64,000 nt of DNA from assembly GCA_029961685.1 (NCBI GenBank), contig JARWKL010000002.1, positions 18,320,908 to 18,384,907 on the forward strand, given 5' to 3'. Each line of letters opens with the position of its first letter. Position 1 is the stretch's first letter. Below the pieces are notes generated by a model. The model made no database searches. It was not told where the DNA came from and saw nothing but the letters and a program-made list of their open reading frames with translations. The position numbers and the translations under genes were made by a program. Below are positions 34,201 through 47,800 of this stretch, piece by piece. This DNA comes from Aristolochia californica (lineage: Eukaryota > Streptophyta > Magnoliopsida > Piperales > Aristolochiaceae).

Positions 34201-36429
34201 CAATCATCGGAAATGGGCGGGCGAGGCATTTTTAACTGAGGGTTGACTCCCAAACCATAAGTCATTCCAAATAAAAATTATAGCCGTTACATATAATTAA
34301 TCGGTCAAAACATTTACGAAGATCTATGATTATTAGGTCCGCTTTTTGAAAATAGGAAAAAAATGGGTTGTTTGACTCTGGTACCCACCACAGGTTAACT
34401 TGAGAATTTATGTTTTTCTACTCCAAGAATTTTTGGATCATTAGGTCATTTGTATCTTCAACATGTTTCAGGCATGCATATCCGTATTCAAAACACGTTA
34501 GATTCAATTAGCAATCTCTTTCTTATAAAATTCCACATAACTATTAAGGTTGTATTGGTGGAATTTCCCAAACATGGATAACAAAAGTTTTGTGTTCATT
34601 TTTAGTGCGTGAAATAATTTTCTTCACTTACATTTATTATAGATTTCAATTTTTTGCATACATAAACTCTAAAATTTTCATTTTGTTGTAATCTATTTGT
34701 GTTATCTTTTTGTTTAAGAGAAAAATGGGAGAGTGAAAACTCAAGTTTGGATTTGAAAAAAAATTTAACATCCAAAAAGGAAATGGTCTAATTCTGGGAG
34801 AGATAATTCCAAAAAGTATCTATGATTTTTAAGGATTGTAAATTCTTTCAGTATTTTATATATTACGTTTTGCAATCATTGAAAAATGGGGGGCATGGCA
34901 TTTTTAACTGAGTGTTGACCACCAAACCATAAGTCATTTCTATAAAAAATTATAGCGATTACACATCATTAATCAATCAAAATATTTATGATGATCTATG
35001 ATTGTTAGATCTGCTTTTTGTTAATAGGCAAAAACTAGGTTGTTTGGCTTTGGTAAATATCCCACTGCACATTAACATGAGAATTAAATTTTTTCTACTC
35101 CTTGAAAATTTTGGAACATTAGATCATTTGCATCTTCAACATGTTTCATGCATTCATACCCATATTTAAAATAAGTTAGGATCAATTAGAAATCTCTTTC
35201 TTATAAAATTCCACCAAGCTATTAGGGGTTCACGGGTGGAATTTCCCAAACATCGATAACAAAACCTTGGTGTTCCTTTTTAGTGCATGAAATATTTTTC
35301 ATCACTTGCATTTATTATATTTTTCAATTTTTTCCATACATAAACTCATAAATTTTCATTTTGTTGTAATCTATATTCCTTATCTTTTTGTTTACGAGAA
35401 AAATGAGACAGTGAAAACTCAAGTTTGGATTTGAAAAAAAATTTAACATCCATAATGGAAATGGACAAATTCTGAGAGAGATAATTCCAAATAGCATCTG
35501 TGATTTTTATGGATTGTACACTCTTTTAGATTTTTATATATTAGGTTTTGCTGTCATCGGAAAAGGGGGAGCTTTTAACAGAGTGTTGACTTCCAAACCT
35601 GAAGTTATTTCTAACAAAAATTATAGCCGTTAGACATCATTAATAGATCAAGACATTTACGATGATCTATGATTTTTAGGTCCATTTTTGTCAATAGCCA
35701 AAAAGTGGGTTGTTTGGCTCTGGTAAATATCCCACCGCAAGTTAACTTGAGAATTAATTTTTTTTACTCGAATTTTTTGGATCATTAGGTCATTTGCATC
35801 TTCAACATGTTTCAGGCATGCATATCCATATTTAAAACATGTTAGGATCAATTAGAAATATCTTTCTTAGAAAATTCACAAAGCTATTAGGGGTTGTACT
35901 GGTGGAATTTCCCAAACATGGATACCAAAACTTTTGTGTTCATTTTTAGTGCGTGAAATAAGTTTCTTCACTTATATTTATTATAATTTCATTTTTTTGC
36001 ATACATAAACTCTAATATTTTCATTTTTTTTTGCGTTATCCTTTTGTTTACGAGAAAAATGGCAGAGTGAAAACTCAAGTTTGGATTTGAAAAAAAATGG
36101 AACATCCAAAAAGAAAATGCAAAAACTCTGAGAGAGATAATTCCAAAAAGTATATGTGATTTTTTAGGATCGTAAACCCTTTTATTTTTTTATATATTAG
36201 GTTTTGCAATCGTCGAAAAAGTGCGAGCGAGGCATTTTTAACTGAGGGTTGACTTCCAATCCATAAGTCATTTCAAACAAAAATTATAGTCATTACATAT
36301 AATTAATCGATCAAAAAATTTACGAAGATCTATGATTATTAGGTCGGCTTTTCGTAAATAGGCAAAAAGTAGGCTCTGGTAATATCCCACCGCAGGTTAA
36401 CTTGAGAATTTATTTTTTTCTACTCCAAG

Positions 36430-36470
36430 AAATTTTTGGATCATTAGGTCTTATCTTTTTGTTTACGAGA
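36430..36470 (-). repeat. Deletion junction specific to the second 3.3-kb block
   Basis: TTTTTGGATCATTAGGTC passes directly into TTATCTTTTTGTTTACGAG, losing about 260 bp (anchor spacing 415, 36,103 to 36,518). The matching position in the first block, near 33,560, is not deleted. This loss therefore came after the block duplication or is private to one copy. Confidence 0.78.
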
Positions 36471-37195
36471 AAAATGGGAGAGTGAAAACTTAAGTTTGGA
36501 TTTGAAAAAAAATTGAACATCCAAAAAGGAAATGGATAAATTCTGGGAGAGATAATTCCAAAAAGTATCTATGATTTTTAAGGATTGTAAACTCTTTTAG
36601 TATTATAAATATTAGGGTTTGCAATCATCGAAAGAGGGGGGCGTGGCATTTTTAATAGAGTGTTGACTCCCAAACCATAAGTTATTTCTAACAAAAATTA
36701 TAGCTGTTACACATCATTAATCAATCAAAACATTTATGATGATCTATGATTGTTAGATCTGCTTTTTGTTAATAGGAAAAAATTAGGTTGTTTGGCTTTG
36801 GTAAATATCCCACTGCACATTAACATGAGAATTTAATTTTTTCTATTCCTTGAAATTTTTGGAACATTAGATCATTTGCATCTTCAACTTGTTTCATGCA
36901 TGCATACCCATATTTAAAATAAGTTAGGATCAATTAGAAATCTCTTTCTTATAAAATTCCACCAAGCTATTAGGGGTTGACTGGTGGAATTTCCCAAACA
37001 TGGATAACAAAACTTTGGTATTCATATTTAGAGCATGAAATACTTTTCATCACTTACATTTATTATAGTTTTCAATTTTTTGCATACATAAGCTACGAAA
37101 TTTTTATTTTTTTGTGATCTATATTTCTTATCTTTTTGTTTACGAGAAAAATGGGAGAGTGAAAAGTCAAGTTTGGATTTGAAAAAAAAATTAAA

Positions 37196-37510
37196 CATCC
37201 AAAAAGGAAATGGAAAAATTCTGGGAGATATAATTCCAAAAAGTATCTATGATTTTTAAGTATTGTAAAATCTTTTATTATTTTATATATTAGGTTTTGC
37301 AATCATCGAAAAAGGGGGGGCGTGGCATTTTTTTGAGTTATCCTTTTGTTTACGAGAAAAAAAGGGAGAGTGAAAACTAAAGTTTGGACTTGAAAAAAAA
37401 TTGAACATCGAGAAAGAAAATGCAAAAACTTTGAGAGAGATAATTCCAAAAAGTATATGTGATTTTTAAGGATCTTAAACACTTTTAGTTTTTTATATAT
37501 TAGGTTTTGC
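37196..37510 (-). repeat. Truncated monomer with shared deletion junction, copy 2
   Basis: The anchor spacing is 210 bp (37,196 to 37,406). The junction GGGGGGGCGTGGCATTTTTT to GAGTTATCCTTTTG corresponds to the one at about 34,018. Anchor offsets between the two blocks stay at 3,308-3,315 bp across six successive monomers (33,209/36,518 through 36,103/39,416). Confidence 0.82.
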
Positions 37511-40500
37511 AATCATCGGAAAAGGGCGGGCGAGGCTTTTTTAACTGAGGGTTGACTCCCAAACCATAAGTCATTTCAAACAAAAATTATACCCGTTACA
37601 TATAATTAATCGATCAAAATATTTACGAAGATCTATGATTATTTGGTCCGGTTTTGGTAAATAGGTAAAAAGTGGGTTGTTTGGCTTTGGTAATATCCCA
37701 CCGCAGGTTAACTCTAGAATTTATTTTTTTCGACTCCAAGAAATTTTTGGATCATTAGGTCATTTGCATCTTCAACATGTTTCAGGCATGCATATCCATA
37801 TTCAAAACACATTAGGATCAATTAGCAATCTCTTTCTTATAAAATTCCACATAACTATTAGGGTTGTATTGGTGGAATTTCCCAAACATGGATAACCAAA
37901 ACTTCTGTGTTCATTTTTAGTGCGTGAAATAATTTTCTTCAATTAAATTTATTATATATTTCAATTTTTTGCATACATAAACTCTAAAATTTTCATTTTG
38001 TTGTAATCTATTTGTGTTATCTTTTTGTTTAAGAGAACAATGGGAGAGTGAAAACTCAAGTTTGGATTAGAAAAAAAATTGAACATCCAAAAAGGAAATG
38101 AACAAATTCTTGGAGAGATAATTCCAAAATGTATCTATGATTTTTAAGTATTGTAAATTCTTTTAGTATTTTATATATTACGTTTTGGAATCATCGAAAA
38201 AGGGGGGGCGTGGCATTTTTTACAGAGTGTTGACCACCAAACCATAAGTCATTTCTAACAAAAATTATGGCCATTACACATCATTAATCAATCAAAACAT
38301 TTATAATGATCTATGATTGTAAGATCTGTGCTTTTGTTAATACGCAAAAACTAGATTGTTTGGCTTTGGTAAATATCCCACCGCACATTAACATAAGAAT
38401 TTAATTTTTTCTTCTCCTTGAAATTTTGGAACATTAGATCATTTGCATCTTTAACATGTTTCATGCATGCATACCCATATTTAAAATAAGTTAAGATCAA
38501 TTAGAAATCTCTTTCTTATAAAATTCCATGAAGCTATTAGGGGTTGACTGGTGGAATTTCCCAAACATGGATAACAAAACTTTGGTGTTCATTTTTAGTG
38601 CGTGAAATATTTTTCATCACTTGCATTTATTATAGTTTTCAATTTTTTGCATACATAAACTCAGATTTTTTCATTTTGTTGTAATCTATATTCCTTATCT
38701 TTTTGTTTAGGATAAAAATGGGAGAGTGAAAAGTCAAGTTTGGATTTGAAAAAAAATTTAACATCCACAATGGAAATGGACAAATTCCGAGACAGATAAT
38801 TCCAAAGAGTATCTATGATTTTTAAGGATTGTTTACTCTTTTAAATTTTTATATATTAGGTTTTTCAATCATTAGAAAAGGGGGAGAGAGGTATTTTTAA
38901 CAGAGTGTTGACTCCCAAACCTTAAGTTATTTCTAACAAAAATTATAGTCGTTAGACATCATTAATTCAAGACATTTACGATGATCTATGATATTTAGGT
39001 CCGTTTTTGTCAATTGCCAAAAAGTGGGTGGTTTGGCTCTGGTAAATATCCCACCGCACATTACCTTGAGAATTAATTTTTTCTACTCGAATTTTTTGGA
39101 TGATTAGGTCATTTGCATCTTCGACATGTTTCAGAAATGCATATCCATATTTAAAACATGTTAGGATCAATTAGAAATATCTTTCTTAGAAAATTTCACC
39201 AAGCTATTAGGGGTTGTACTGGTGGAATTTCCCAAACATGGATACCAAAACTTTTGTGTTCATTTTTAGTGCGTCAAATAATTTTCTTCACTTACATATA
39301 TTATAATTTTCAATTTTTTGCATACAAAAACTTTAATATTTTTTTTCGTTATCCTTTTGTTTACGAGAAAAATGGGAGAGTGAAAACTCAAGTTTGGATT
39401 TGAAAAAAAATGGAACATCCAAAAATAAAATGTAAAAACTCTGAGAGAGATAATTCCAAAAAGTATGTGATTTTTAAGGATCGTAAACACTTTTAGTTTT
39501 TATTTATTAGGTTTTGCAATCATCGGAAAAGGGCGGGCGAGGCATTTTTAACTGAGGGTTGACTCCCAAACGATAAGTCATTTCAGACAAAAATTATAGC
39601 CGTTACATATAATTAATCGATCAAAACATTTACGAAGATCTATGATTATTAGGTCCGCTTTTTGTAAATAGGCAAAAAGTGGGTTTTTGGCTCTAGTAAT
39701 ATCCCACCGCAGGTTAATTTGAGAATTTATTTTTTTCTACTCCTAGAAATTTTTGGATCTTTAGGTCATTTGCATCTTCAACATGTTTCAGGCATGCATA
39801 TCCATATTCAAAACACGTTAGGATCCATTAGCAATCTCTTTCTTATAAAATTCCACCAAACTATTAAGGGTTGTACTGGTGGAATTTCCCAAACATGGAT
39901 AACAAAACTACTGTGTTCATTTTTAGAGCGTGAAATAATTTTTTTCACTTACATTTATTATAGATCTCAATTTTTTGCATACATAAACTCAAATTTTCAT
40001 TTTGTTGTAATCTATTTGTCTTATCTTTTTGTTTACGAGAAAAATGGGAGAGTGAAAACTCAAGTTTGGATTTGAAAAAAAATTGAACATCCAAAAAGGA
40101 AATGGACAAATTCTGTGAGAGATAAATCCAAAAAGTATCTATGATTTTTAAGGATTGTAAACTTTTTTAGTATTTTATATATTAGGTTTTGCTATCATCG
40201 AAAAAGGGGGGTGTGGCTTTTTTAACAGAGTGTTGACTCCCAAACCATAAGTCATTTCTAACAAAAATTATAGTTGTTTCACGTCATTAATCAATCAAAA
40301 CATATATGATGATCTATTATTGTTAGATCTGCTTTTGGTTCATAGGCAAAAACTAGGTTGTTTGGCTTTGGTAAATATCCCACCGCACATTAACATGAGA
40401 ATTTATTTTTTTCTATTCCTTGAAATTTTTGGAACATTAGATCATTTGCATCTTCAACATGTTTCATGCATGCATACCCATATTTAAAATAAGTTAGGAT

Positions 40501-42216
40501 CAATTAGAAATCTCTTTCTTATAAAATTCCATCAAGCTATTAGGGGTTGACTGGTGGAATTTATCAAACATGGATAACAAAACTTTGGTGTACATTTTTA
40601 GTGCGTGAAATATTTTTCATCACTTACATTTATTATAGTTTTCAACTTTTGCATACCTAAACTCAGAAATTTTCATTTTGTTGTGATCTATATTCCTTAT
40701 CTTTTTGTTTACAAGAAAAATGGGAGAGTGAAAACTCAAGTTTGGATTTTAAAAGAAATTGAACATCCATAATGGAAATGGACAAATTCTGAGAGAGATA
40801 ATTCCAAATAGTATCAGTGATTTTTATGGATTGTATACTCTTTTAGATTTTTATATATTAGGTTTTGCAATCATCGGAAAAGGTGGAGCGAGGTATTTTT
40901 AATAGAGTGTTGACTCCCAAACCATAAGTTATTTGTAACAAAAATTATAGCCATTAGACATCATTAATAGATCAAGACATTTACGATGGTCTATGATTTT
41001 TAGGTCCGTTTTTGTAAATAGCCAAAAAGTGGGTTGTTTGGCTTTGGTAAATATCCCACCGCACGTTAACTTGAAAATTAATTTTTTCTACTCGAATTTT
41101 TTGGATCATTAGGTCATTTGCATCTTCAACATGTTTCAGGCATGCATATCCATAGTTAAAACATGTTAGGATCAATTAGAAATATCTTTCTGAGAAAATT
41201 CACCAAGCTATTAGGGGTTGTACTGGTGGAATTCCCAAAAATTGATACCAAAAATTTTGTGTTCATTTTTAGAGCGTGAAATAAATTTCTTCACTTAAAT
41301 TTATTATAATTTTCAATTTTTTTATATACATAAACTCTAATATTTTCATTTTTTTTTGCGTTATCCTTTTGTTTACGAGAAAAATGGCAGAGTGAAAACT
41401 CAAGTTTGGATTTGAAAAAAATGGAACATCCAAAAAGAAAATGCAAAAACTCAGAGAGAAATAATTCCAAAAAGTATATGTGATTTTTAAGGATCGTAAT
41501 CACTTTTAATTTTTTTATATTAGGTTTTTCAATCATCAAAAAAGGGCGGGCGAGGCATTTTTCACTGAGGGTTGACTCCCAAACCATAAGTCATTTCAAA
41601 CAAAAATGATAGCCGTTACATATAATTAATCGATCAAAACATTTAAGAAGATTTATGATTATTAGGTCCGCTTTTTGTAAATAGGCAAAAAGTGGGCTGT
41701 TTGGCTCTGGTAATATCCCACCGCAGGTTAACTTGAGAATTTATATTTTTCTACTCCAAGAAATTTTTGGGTCATTAAGTCATTTGCATCTTCAACATGT
41801 TTCAGACATGCATATCCATATTCAAAACACGTTAGGATCAAGTAGCAATCTCTTTCTTATAGAATTCTACCAAACTATTAGGGGCTGTATTGGTGGAATT
41901 CCCAAACATGGATAACAAAACTTTTGTGTTCATTTTTAGTGCGTGAAATAATTTTCTTCACTAACATTTATTATAGATTTCAATTTTTTGCATACATATA
42001 ATCTAAAATTTTTCATTTTGTTGAAATCTATTTGTCTTATCTTTTTGTTTACGAGAAAAATGGGAGTGTGAAAACTCAAGTTTGGATTTGAAAAAAAATT
42101 GAACATCCAAAAAGGAAATGGACAAATTCTGGGTGAGATAATTCCAAAAAGTATCTATGATTTTTAAGGATTGTAAAATCTTTTAGAATTTTATATATTA
42201 GGTTTTGCAATCATCG

Positions 42217-42221
<5 letters not shown>

Positions 42222-42254
<33 letters not shown>
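42222..42254 (+). repeat. Poly-G tract, 33 G
   Basis: A 33-base uninterrupted G run at the monomer's fixed homopolymer site, directly at the right end of the higher-order block. A deleted monomer follows at 42,333. Confidence 0.9.
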
Positions 42255-42255
<1 letters not shown>

Positions 42256-42820
42256 GTGGTATTTTTAACAGAGTGTTGACTCCCAAACCATAATTCATTT
42301 CTAACAAAAATTATAGCCGTTACGCTTCATTAATCAATTAATTTCTACTCCATGAAATTTTTGGATCATTAGGTCATTTGAATCTTCAACATGTTTCATT
42401 CATGCATATCCATATTTAAAATATGTTAAGATCAATTTGAAATCTCTTTCTTATAAAATTGCACCAATCTATTAGGGGTTGTACTGATGGAATTTACCAA
42501 ACATAGATAACAAAACTTTGGTGTTCATTTTTAGTGCGTGACATAATTTCCTTCACTTACATTTAATAAATTTTTCAATTTTTTTCAAACATAAACTCTA
42601 AAATTTTCATTTTCTTGTGATCTATTTACCTTAAATTTTTGTTTACGAGAAAAATGGCAGAGTGAAAACTGAAGTTTGGATTTCAAAAAAAAATTAACTT
42701 CCAAAATGGGAATGCACAATGATGACAAAGATAATTCCAAAAATTATCTATGATTTTTAAGGATTGTAAACACTTTTTGTTTTTTATATATTAGGTTTTG
42801 TAATCATTGGAAAACGGGGA

Positions 42821-42846
42821 GGGGGGGGGGGGGGGGGGGGGGGGGG
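42821..42846 (+). repeat. Poly-G tract, 26 G
   Basis: A 26-base G run, preceded by CGGGGA, at the monomer's homopolymer site. It lies in the monomer next to the one with the 33-G run. Confidence 0.9.
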
Positions 42847-43517
42847 CATTTTTTAACTGAGTGTTTTCTCCCTAACCATAAGTCATTTCTAACCAAAAAA
42901 TTATAGCCGTTACACATCATTATTTGATAAAAAAATTTACGATGATCTATGATTGTTAGGTCCGCCTTTTGTAAATAGGCAAAATTTTGGTTGTTTCGCT
43001 CTGGTAAATATCCCACTGCACGTTAATTTGTGAACTTAATATTTTTCTACTCCTTGAAATATATGGTTCATTAGGTCATTTGCATCTTCAACATGTTTCA
43101 GGCATGCATACCCATATTTAAAACATGTTAGGATCAATTAGATATCTCTTTCTGATAAAATTCTACCAAGCTATTAGGGGTTGTACTGGTGGAATTTCGT
43201 AAATATGGATAACAAAACTTTGGTGTTCCTTTTTAGTGCATGAAATAATTTTCTTCACTTACATTTATTATAGTTTTCAATTTTTTGCATGCATAAACTC
43301 TAAAATTTTCATTTTCTTGTGATCTATTTTCCTTAACCTTTTGTTTACGAGAAAAATGGTTGAGTGAAAACTCAAGCTTGGATTTGAAAAAAAATTCAAC
43401 ATCCAAAATGGTAATGCACAAATTCTGAGAGAGATAATTCCAAAAAGTATCTGTGATTTTTAAGCATCGTTAACACTTTTAGTTTGTTATATATTAGGTT
43501 TTACATTCATCGGAAAA

Positions 43518-43552
<35 letters not shown>
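43518..43552 (+). repeat. Poly-G tract, 35 G (longest)
   Basis: A 35-base uninterrupted G run at the fixed homopolymer site. This is the third consecutive monomer with a very long tract, after 42,222 and 42,821. Confidence 0.9.
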
Positions 43553-43554
<2 letters not shown>

Positions 43555-45597
43555 GAGGCATTTTTAACAAAGTGTTGACTCCCAAACCAAAAGTCATTTC
43601 TAACAAAAATTATAGATGTTACACTTCATTAATCAATCAAAAAAATTATGAAGATCTATGATTGTTTGGTCAGGTTTTTGTAAATAGGCAAAAAGTTGGT
43701 TGTTCGGCTCTAGTAAACATCCCACCGCTCGTTAACTTTAGCATTTAATTTTTTCTAATCCTTGACATTTTTGGATCATTGGGTCATTTGCATCTTCAAC
43801 ATGTTTCAGGCATGCATATCCATATTTCAAATATGTTAGGAACAATCAGAAATCTCTTTCTTATAAAATTCCACCAAGCTATTAGGGGTTGTATTGGTGG
43901 AATTTCCAAAACATGGATAACAAAACTTTGGTGTTCATTTTTAGTGCGTGAAATAATTTTCATCACTTAAATTAATCATAGTTTTCAATTTTTTGCATAC
44001 ATAAACTCTAAAATTTTCATTTTCTTGTGATCTATTTGCCTTATCTTTTAGTTTACGAGAAAAATAGCAGAGTGAAAACTCAAGTTTGGATTTGAAAAAA
44101 AAATTGAACATCCAAAATGGAAATACACAAATGTTGACAGAGATAATTCCAAAAATTATCTATGATTTTTAAGGATCGTAAACACTTTTAGTTTTTTATA
44201 TATTAGGTTTTATAATAATCAGAAAACGGGGGGGCGAGGCATTTTTATCTGAGTGTTGACTCCCAAACCATAAGTCATTTCTAACAAAAATTATAGCCGT
44301 TACACATCGTTAATTGTACAAAACATTGACTATGATAAATTATTTTTAGGTCCCCTTTTTGTAAATAGGCAAAAGGTGGCTTGTTTGGCTCTGGTAAATA
44401 TTCCACCGCACGTTAACTTGTGAATTTAATTTTTTTCTATTCCTTAAAATTTTTGGATGATTAGATCACTTGCATCTTAAACATGTTTAAGGCATGCATA
44501 TCCATATTTAAAACATGTTAGGATCAATTAGAAATATCTTTCTTATAAAATTCCACCAAGCTATTAGGGGTTGTGCTGGTAGAATTTCCCAAACATGGAT
44601 AACAAAACTTCGGTGTTCCTTTTTAGTGCGTGAAAAAATTTTCTTCACTTACATTTATTATAGTTTTCAATATTTGGCATACATAAACTCTAAAATTTTC
44701 ATTTTCTTGTGATCTATTTGCCTTAACCTTTTGTTTACAAGAAAAATGGTGGCGTGAAAACTCAAGTTTGGATTTGAAAAAAAATTGAACATCCAAAATG
44801 GAAATGCACAAATTCTAAGAGAGATAATTCCAAAAAGTATCTGTGATTTTTAAGGATTGTAAACTCTTTTAGTTTTTTATATAGGTTTTTCAATCATCAG
44901 AAAAGGAAGAGGGGGGAGGGCGAGGCATTTTTAACTAAGTGTTGACTACCAAACCATGAGTCATTTCTAAAAACATTATAGCTGTTACACATCATTAATC
45001 GACCAAAACATTTACGATGATCTAGGATTGTTAGGTCTGCTTTTTGTATATAGGCAAAAAGAGGGTTGTTTGGCTCTGGTAAATATCCCACCGTACGTTA
45101 ACTTGTGAATTTAATTTTTCTAGACCTTGAAATTTTTAGATCATTTGGTCTTTTGCATCTTCAACATGTTTAAGGGCTGCATATCCATATTTAAAATATG
45201 TTATGATCAATTAGAAATCTCTTTCTTATAAAATTCCACCAAACTATTAGTTAGGGGTTGTACTGGTGGAATTTCCCAAACATGGATAAGAAAATTTTGG
45301 TGTTCCTTTTTAGTGCGAGAAAAAAATTTCTTCACATACATTTATTATATTTTTCAATTTTCTGCATACATATACTCTAAAATGTTCATTTTCTTGTGAT
45401 CTATTTGCCTTAACCTTTTGTTTACATGAAAAATTGTTGACTGAAAACTCAAGTTTGGATTTGAAAAAAAATTGAACATCCAAAATGGAAAATGCACAAA
45501 TTCTGAGAGAGATAATTCCAAAAAGTATCTGTGATTTTTAGGGAATGTTAACTCTTTTAGTTTTATATACAGATTTTGCAATCATCAGAAAAGGGGA

Positions 45598-45616
45598 GGG
45601 GGGGGGGGGGGGGGGG
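45598..45616 (+). repeat. Poly-G tract, 19 G
   Basis: A 19-base G run after AAGGGGA at the homopolymer site. Nearby monomers at 44.2 and 44.9 kb have only short or interrupted runs. Confidence 0.88.
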
Positions 45617-47099
45617 TGGAAGAGAGGCATTTTTAACTGAGTGTTGACTACCAAACCATAGTCATTTCTACCAAAAATTATAGCCATTAGACATCATTAA
45701 TCGATCAAAACATTTACGATGATCTATGATTGTTAGGTCCGCTTTTTGTAAATAGGCAAAAAGTTGGTTGTATGGTTCTTGTAAATATCCCACTGCACGT
45801 TAACTTGTGAATTTAATTTTTCTACAGCTTGAAATTTTTGGATAATTTGGTCATTTGCATCTTCAACATGTTTAAGGGCATGCATATCCATATTTAAAAC
45901 ATGTTAGGATCAATTAGAAATCTCTTTCTTATAAAATTTCACCAAGCTATTAGGAGTTGTATTGGTGGAATTTCCCAAACATGGATAACACAACATTGGA
46001 GTTCCTTTTTAGTGCGTGAAAAATTTTTCTTCACGTACATTTATGATAGTTTTCAATTTTTTGCAAACATAAACTCTAAAATTTTCATTTTCTTATGTGC
46101 CTTAACCTTTTGTTTACAAGAAAAATGGTTGGGTGAAAACTCAAGTTTGGATTTGAAAAAAAATTGAACATCCAAAATGGAAATGCACATATGCTGAGAG
46201 AGATAATTCCAATAATTATCTGTTATTTTTAAGGATTGTAAACAATTTTAGTTATTTATAAGGTTTTGCAATCCTCGAAAAAGATGGGGTGAGGCATTTT
46301 TAACTGAGTGTTGACTACCAAACCATAAGTCATTTCTAACAAAAATTAGAGCCATTACACATTATTAATCAATCAAAACATTTACGATGATCTTTTATTG
46401 TTAGGTCCGCTTTGTGTAAATAGGCAAAAAGAGGGTTGTTTGGCTCTCATAAATATCCCACCGCACGTTAACTTGAGAATTTAATCTTTTCTACTCTATG
46501 AAATTTTTGGATCATTAGGTCATTTGAATCTTCAATATGTTTCAGGCATGCATATCCAAAATTAAAACATGTTAGGATCAATTAGAAATCTTTCTTATAA
46601 AATTCAACCAAGCTATTAGGGGTTCTCCTAGTAGAATTTCCTAAACTTATGCGTGAAATAATTTTCTTCACTTACATTAACATAGTTTTCAATTTTGGCA
46701 TACATAAACTCTAAAATTTTCATTTTCTTGTGATCTATTTGCCTTATCTTTTTGTTTACGAGAAAAATAGGAAATTGAAAACTCAATTTTGGATTTGTAA
46801 AAAAATTGAACTCACAAAACGGAAAAACACAAATGCTGAAAGAGATAATTCCAAAAAGTGTCTGTGATTTTTAAGGACTGTAAACTCTTTTTTTTTTAAG
46901 AAATTAGGTTTTGCAATCATCGAAAATGGGGGGGCGAGGCAATTTTGACAGAGTGTTGAGTACCAAACCATAAGTCATTTCTAACAAAAATTATAGCCGT
47001 TACACATCATGAATCTATGAAAACATTTATGATGATCTATAATTTTTAGATCTACTTTTTGTTAATAGGCAAAAACTGGGTTGTTTTGCTTTGGTAACT

Positions 47100-47800
47100 A
47101 TCCCACCGCAAGTTAACATGAGAATTTAATTTTTTCTACTCGAAATTTTTGGATCATTAGATCTTGTGCATCTTCAACATGTTTCATGCTTGCAAACCCA
47201 TATTTAAAATAATTTAAGATCAATTAGAAATCTCTTTCTTATAAAATTCCACCAAGCTATTAAGGGTTGTACTAGTGGAATTTCCCAAACATGGCAAACA
47301 AAAATTTGGTGTACATTTTTAGTGCGTGAAATAATTTTCATCACTTACATTGATTATAGTTTTCAGTTTTTTGCATACATAAACTCTGAAATTTTCGTTT
47401 TGTTGTGATTTTTTTTCTAGATCTTTTTGTTTACGAGAAAAATGGGAGAGTGAAAACTCAAATTTGGATTTAAAAAAAATTGAATATCCAAAATGGAAAT
47501 GGACAAATTCTGAGAGAGATAATTCAAAATAGTATCTGTGATTTTTATGGATTGTAAACTCTTTTAGATTTTTATATATAAGGTTTTAAAATCATCGAAA
47601 AAAGGGAGGGGCAAGCTATTTTTAACAGAGTGTTGACTCCCAAACGATAAGTCATTTCTAACAAAAATTATAGGCGTTAGACATCATCAATCGATCAAGA
47701 CATATACGATGACCTATGATTTTTAGGTCCTATTTTTGTAAATAGGCAAAAAGTGGGTTGTTTGGCTCTGATAAATATGCCACAGTACGTTAACTTGAGA
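47100..47800 (-). repeat. Outlying relic of the B/C-type monomers
   Basis: CCCATATTTAAAATAATTTA near 47,200, CCAAAATGGAAATGGACAAA near 47,488 and GTTAGACATCATCAATCG near 47,680 match the type B and C markers of the 32.2-42.3 kb block, with extra divergence. It may be a precursor of, or an escapee from, that block. Confidence 0.6.

Larger units (their letters stand above)
32200..42260 (-). repeat. Higher-order repeat block: three monomer types, ~2.01-kb unit
   Basis: Three diagnosable monomer types alternate here. Type A has CCAAAAAGGAAATGG and ATTCAAAACACGTTAGG (anchors 33888, 34769, 36518, 37196, 38084, 40088, 42104). Type B has CCATAATGGAAATGG or close variants and CCCATATTTAAAATAAGTTA (32546, 35447, 38762, 40764). 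Type C has CCAAAAAGAAAATG and GTTAGACATCATTAATAG in its neighbourhood (33209, 36103, 39416, 41427). Same-type spacings in the clean part are 2,004, 2,016, 2,002 and 2,011 bp. Outside this block the types do not alternate, except for a related relic at 47.1-47.8 kb. The block was amplified as a multimer, more recently than the surrounding monomers. Confidence 0.85.
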
